Of a stretch of 8,250 nt of DNA, positions 5,892 to 8,250 are shown one piece after another (the stretch's first letter is position 1; each line of letters begins with the position of its first letter). Under the pieces are notes generated by a model. It did no database searches. It saw only the letters and a program-made list of their open reading frames with translations, and was not told the DNA's origin. Source of the DNA: an uncultured Clostridia bacterium (GTDB lineage Bacteria > Bacillota_A > Clostridia > Oscillospirales > Ruminococcaceae); NCBI GenBank assembly GCA_947169455.1, contig CAMVPV010000044.1, positions 1-8,250 on the forward strand. Reading direction: 5' to 3'. The position numbers were made by a program, and so were the translations under genes.

Positions 5892-5928
5892 AACAGCCGG
5901 ACGTTCCATGTCCGGCTGTTCGGTTTTT
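5892..5928. terminator. Bidirectional terminator between convergent units
   Basis: AACAGCCGGAC (5892-5902) and GTCCGGCTGTT (5910-5920) form a perfect 11-bp stem with a seven-base loop. On the plus strand CGGTTTTT follows; on the minus strand TATTTTATG follows. It ends the STAS copy B transcript and that of the metallopeptidase-like lipoprotein, whose stop codon (5927-5929) overlaps the plus-strand T-run. Confidence 0.93.
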
Positions 5929-7069
5929 ATCTGCCCGCGCACCTGTCAATGATATCGTCTATTATCCTCGGTGTGGCATATCCGCAGTTTTCACAGCCTC
6001 CAATGCCATAGACGACAGCGTAGCTGAAATTGTCCGCCATACATTCCTCGGCGGCTATCACATAACCCGTATTCTCTCCGAGTACTTTGTAAAAGTCGGG
6101 TACATCCTCTGCCATGATGAACCTGTCCTGTGTCTCTACCGGCAGGAGCGCGGGCTTTATGTGGTCGAAGAAGGAACCCGCTCCCTCGGCATAATCCTCC
6201 ACATAGGTCACTACCATGCATTTCGTGGGAGTGCCTTCAATGTCGAAAACAGCATAATTATCGTACCTTTCCACATCGGGGTTGGACAATATATTCGCAC
6301 GCATCTCCGGCTTTATTTCGATGCTGCTGTCTATCTCCGTGCTTATCACCGCATACATATCACGGCGGAAATCATCATTTGTCCTTGTCATGCAGTGGAA
6401 AAACTCATGTACCATTAACAGATAGAACGCTTCTGCAGTTTCCTCGGGGTATTCCCTGAGGTAATCGAAATATTTCTGACTGATATATACTTCGGTGCCG
6501 TGGGTATATCCGCCTGCATCGCCTTCCTCATGCATGGTGGTCTTGATGAAGGTCACTTCCTCCGGGCAGTCATACACAAAGCCCATCTCGTTGAGCCTTT
6601 CCGAAAACTTATCCATGCACTTCGTGATCTCTTCCTTCTCCTCATCAGTGAAGGAAAGCATACCCTCATGTATCACTTCTTTGAATTCATCAAGTGTCGC
6701 ACCGCTCTTTCCCACACGGTAATCAAGGTCGTTCTGCGTGAGGGCTTCAAGGTAATCGGTCTGCGCGAGCAGACGCTGTTCAGCTTCTTCGGCGTCCGCA
6801 AACCGGTAATTCAGCGTGACCGGCTGCTTTTCCTCAGCGGCTGTCTCCGCGGCTGTTGAGGCATCAGTTTCGGCTGATGCCGCTTCAGAAGATCCGGCGG
6901 TCGTTTCCGGAACTGTTTCCGGAGCTGTTTCCTGCGTCTGTTCAACAGTTTCCGCTGTTGTCTGCGGTTTTGTGTCGGTAAGCGGTTCGGTGCTGCTCCC
7001 GCAGCCGGCGATCGCGGCGGATAGCATCAGTGCGCAGCATAAAGCTGCCGCTCTGCGTTCTTTCTTCAT
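5927..7069 (-). CDS. Lipoprotein with HExxH zinc-metallopeptidase signature
   Basis: The 380-residue precursor has a lipoprotein signal (MKKERR, hydrophobic core, IAGC with Cys at residue 23), so it should be anchored to the outside of the membrane. A Thr/Glu/Ala/Pro-rich linker (about 24-82) spans the wall. The folded part contains LLMVHEFFHCMTRTN with HEFFH at 221-225, two zinc ligands and the catalytic Glu, and later AAEECMADNFSYAV, in which E342 with D346 fits the E-x-x-x-D third-ligand motif of gluzincins. A Cys cluster GCENCG lies near the end (358-363). The start at MKKERR is favoured: AAGGA is about 10 bases before it, while ATG 7078 abuts that site. I know no named family for the whole protein; substrate unknown. 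It has its own promoter and shares a terminator with the STAS unit. Confidence 0.82.
   Translation of the reverse strand: MKKERRAAALCCALMLSAAIAGCGSSTEPLTDTKPQTTAETVEQTQETAPETVPETTAGSSEAASAETDASTAAETAAEEKQPVTLNYRFADAEEAEQRLLAQTDYLEALTQNDLDYRVGKSGATLDEFKEVIHEGMLSFTDEEKEEITKCMDKFSERLNEMGFVYDCPEEVTFIKTTMHEEGDAGGYTHGTEVYISQKYFDYLREYPEETAEAFYLLMVHEFFHCMTRTNDDFRRDMYAVISTEIDSSIEIKPEMRANILSNPDVERYDNYAVFDIEGTPTKCMVVTYVEDYAEGAGSFFDHIKPALLPVETQDRFIMAEDVPDFYKVLGENTGYVIAAEECMADNFSYAVVYGIGGCENCGYATPRIIDDIIDRCAGR
6903..6932. repeat. 12-bp tandem repeat in the lipoprotein linker
   Basis: GTTTCCGGAACT, GTTTCCGGAGCT and a partial GTTTCC follow one another. On the minus strand they encode the repeated A/V-P-E-T units of the linker, so the linker length may vary between strains by slippage. 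Confidence 0.7.
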
Positions 7070-7117
7070 ACTTATCATTTCCTTCCGGATAGAACATTAT
7101 CGTGTCCTGTTTCACAC

Positions 7118-7135
7118 GGCATTGCCTGCAATACC
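7118..7135. repeat. Near-palindrome at the start of the lipoprotein transcript
   Basis: GGCATTGC (7118-7125), CT, GCAATACC (7128-7135): seven of eight positions match as an inverted repeat. It lies right after the -10 box, around the predicted transcription start, so it may be an operator or a 5'-end RNA hairpin. A second short pair, CGTGT/ACACG (7101-7105 with 7114-7118), is adjacent. Confidence 0.5.
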
Positions 7136-7138
7136 GAA

Positions 7139-7167
7139 ATTTTATCACATACTGCCCGCAAAGTCAA
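7139..7167 (-). promoter_or_regulatory. Promoter of the metallopeptidase-like lipoprotein gene
   Basis: On the minus strand TTGACT (7167-7162), 17 bases, TAAAAT (7144-7139). The start should be near 7132, giving a leader of about 63 bases before the ATG at 7069. Confidence 0.85.
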
Positions 7168-7185
7168 CAAATATCGACGAGGTTC

Positions 7186-7198
7186 GTTCAAAATGAAC
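7186..7198. repeat. Short palindrome GTTCA-AAA-TGAAC between divergent promoters
   Basis: Perfect five-base arms around AAA, 19 bases upstream of the -35 box of the lipoprotein gene and about 40 bases upstream of the -35 box of the GGDEF gene. It could be a regulator site, but arms this short also arise by chance. Confidence 0.35.
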
Positions 7199-7230
7199 AT
7201 TTAAATAACGATTTTCGTAAAAAATTACTG

Positions 7231-7286
7231 TAACATATTGCAAAATATACTGTTATATGTTATAATTATTCTGTATAGTAACATAT
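7231..7286. promoter_or_regulatory. Array of three TAACATAT sites over the GGDEF promoter
   Basis: Perfect copies lie at 7231-7238 (TAACATAT), 7255-7262 (ATATGTTA, inverted) and 7279-7286 (TAACATAT), each starting exactly 24 bases after the one before. They touch the -35 box, overlap the -10 box and fall at about +6 to +14. Such placement is typical of a repressor operator. Confidence 0.6.
7238..7266 (+). promoter_or_regulatory. Promoter of the GGDEF gene
   Basis: TTGCAA (7238-7243), 17 bases, TATAAT (7261-7266), with an extended -10 (TGTTATAAT). The -35 is a partial match (four of six). Start near 7273, leader about 36 bases; CGGAGG (7298-7303) is the ribosome site, five bases from the ATG. 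Confidence 0.85.
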
Positions 7287-7308
7287 CACACGCGAGACGG
7301 AGGTTTAT

Positions 7309-8250
7309 ATGGACTTACAAAGATTTGCCGACGGGATCGACGCTATGGCGAGCGTGTATTCATTTGAAAGACTGCCGGACGGCAGCTTCGGCGAGATACG
7401 CATCATGGCGGCAAACAAAGGCTTTCACGGACTTTTCGCACTGAACCCGCAGGCACCGGAATTCCGGCCGGGACTGCCTTACAGGCTGTTCTTCAACGAC
7501 CCGAACTTTGAAAGCTTCTGCTATAAATGTGCAAGCACCAATGAGCCTCTGTATTCCTACGTAAATGCTCACGGAGTATGGCTCACGGGGCTGTATTTTC
7601 CGGTGGCATCGGACGACGAGAACACCTTCAACTGCTGCTATATACTCAAGTTCACCAAGGAGCTTGAAACAGAATCGATGTCAAACCGCTCCGCAGATAT
7701 CTCCTCCGCCGTGCTCAATATCGGCATAAAGCTCCACAAATCACGCGAATTCGAGAGCTCCATGTCGGATATAATCGCCGATATACGCAAGATATGCGGC
7801 TCCGGACACTGCTCGATAATCCTCGTTGACAAGAGCGACAAGAAATGCAATTACCTTAATCAGAACGGGTTCAGCAGAGAACGCTTTGACAAGATAGCCG
7901 AAAGCATGGGGAGAACTCCCTACGAGGCTATACTCGCGTGGGAGGCAGCCCTCGGAGGGAGCGACTGCTTCATACTCGATGATCTCAGCATACTGAAAGA
8001 GCGCGATATCAGATGGTATGAGTCACTGAATTCATACAACATACAAAGCATAGTTCTCTATGCGCTCAGATTCAACAACGAGCTTGTGGGGTTCATCTGG
8101 TCTGCCAACTTCGACACCGAAAAGACCATGAAGATAAAGGAAACTCTCGAACTGTCGGCATTCTTCATCGGCTCGTACATAGCAAACCACCAGCTTCTCG
8201 GCAGACTTCAGCAGATGAGTATGTTCGATATGCTGACCGGCGTAAAGAAC
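7309..8250 (+). CDS. GAF-like sensor with GGDEF domain, probable diguanylate cyclase (cut by window edge)
   Basis: The frame is open from ATG 7309 to the window end (314 codons seen). Residues 1 to about 120 (MDLQRFADGIDAMASVYSFE onward) look like a PAS-type sensing fold with no transmembrane segment. Residues about 146-296 resemble a GAF domain (REFESSMSDIIADIRKICGSGHCSIILVD ... SIVLYALRFNNELVGFIWSANF ... LELSAFFIGSYIANHQ). The last residues, MSMFDMLTGVKN, match the D-x-L-T-G-x-x-N entry of GGDEF domains, so a c-di-GMP-forming domain should follow. The GG[DE]EF site itself is outside the window, so activity cannot be judged. The protein is expected to be cytoplasmic and to respond to a soluble or partner-protein signal. 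It has its own promoter with a putative operator array, divergent from the lipoprotein gene. Confidence 0.87.
   Translation, partial: MDLQRFADGIDAMASVYSFERLPDGSFGEIRIMAANKGFHGLFALNPQAPEFRPGLPYRLFFNDPNFESFCYKCASTNEPLYSYVNAHGVWLTGLYFPVASDDENTFNCCYILKFTKELETESMSNRSADISSAVLNIGIKLHKSREFESSMSDIIADIRKICGSGHCSIILVDKSDKKCNYLNQNGFSRERFDKIAESMGRTPYEAILAWEAALGGSDCFILDDLSILKERDIRWYESLNSYNIQSIVLYALRFNNELVGFIWSANFDTEKTMKIKETLELSAFFIGSYIANHQLLGRLQQMSMFDMLTGVKN

Noticed and set aside
6130..6859. Plus-strand open frames opposite the lipoprotein gene
   Set aside because: They are antisense to a gene with signal peptide, HEFFH motif and strong ribosome site, and have no start signals of their own.
6861..6880. 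Inverted repeat GCATCAG/CTGATGC
   Set aside because: It lies in the Ala/Ser/Thr/Glu-rich linker coding region, where few codons are reused, and has no T-run; chance pairing is likely.
1..8250. CRISPR array, tRNA, rRNA, insertion sequence or attachment site
   Set aside because: No regular repeat-spacer series, no tRNA-like cloverleaf, no transposase and no flanking direct repeats were found on either strand.

Overview
The window looks like chromosomal DNA from a low-to-mid GC Firmicute, probably a Ruminococcus-like member of the Oscillospiraceae. This is an inference from a T-box leader, strong AGGAGG-type ribosome sites, sigma-A promoters with TATAAT boxes, many AT-rich leaders and the style of the signalling proteins. 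I see no tRNA, rRNA, insertion sequence, phage gene or CRISPR array.

Left part (1-3322, minus strand): an asparagine operon read right to left. A strong promoter with a candidate UP element drives a T-box leader whose specifier codon reads AAC (Asn). The order is then asnS (asparaginyl-tRNA synthetase), a small GNAT acetyltransferase, asnA (aspartate-ammonia ligase) and the start of a lipoprotein gene that runs off the left edge. The genes are packed or overlap, so uncharged tRNA-Asn should raise Asn-tRNA charging, Asn synthesis and the two extra genes together. Upstream lies a cytoplasmic SIMPL-domain protein gene (3322-3969) with no clear terminator of its own.

Middle part (4056-5920): two divergent transcription units built around paralogous STAS proteins of the anti-anti-sigma type. 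The minus-strand unit encodes a STAS protein and a 74-residue small protein whose N-terminus looks like a double-glycine export leader, and it ends in a strong terminator. The plus-strand unit encodes a 201-residue protein resembling a degenerate GHKL/RsbW-like ATPase, then the second STAS protein, and ends at a bidirectional terminator. This resembles a partner-switching module with no phosphatase in view, and it is the least conventional part of the window.

Right part (5927-8250): a minus-strand gene for a lipoprotein with a Thr/Glu/Ala-rich linker and an HEFFH zinc-metallopeptidase signature, divergent from a plus-strand gene for a soluble GAF-like/GGDEF protein (probable diguanylate cyclase) cut by the right edge. 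The promoter of the GGDEF gene carries three perfect copies of TAACATAT in alternating orientation, spaced exactly 24 bp apart, covering the -35, the -10 and the early transcribed region. This looks like an operator array. A plausible overall theme for the right two-thirds is signal transduction linked to the cell surface, but no functional link between the units is shown by the sequence.
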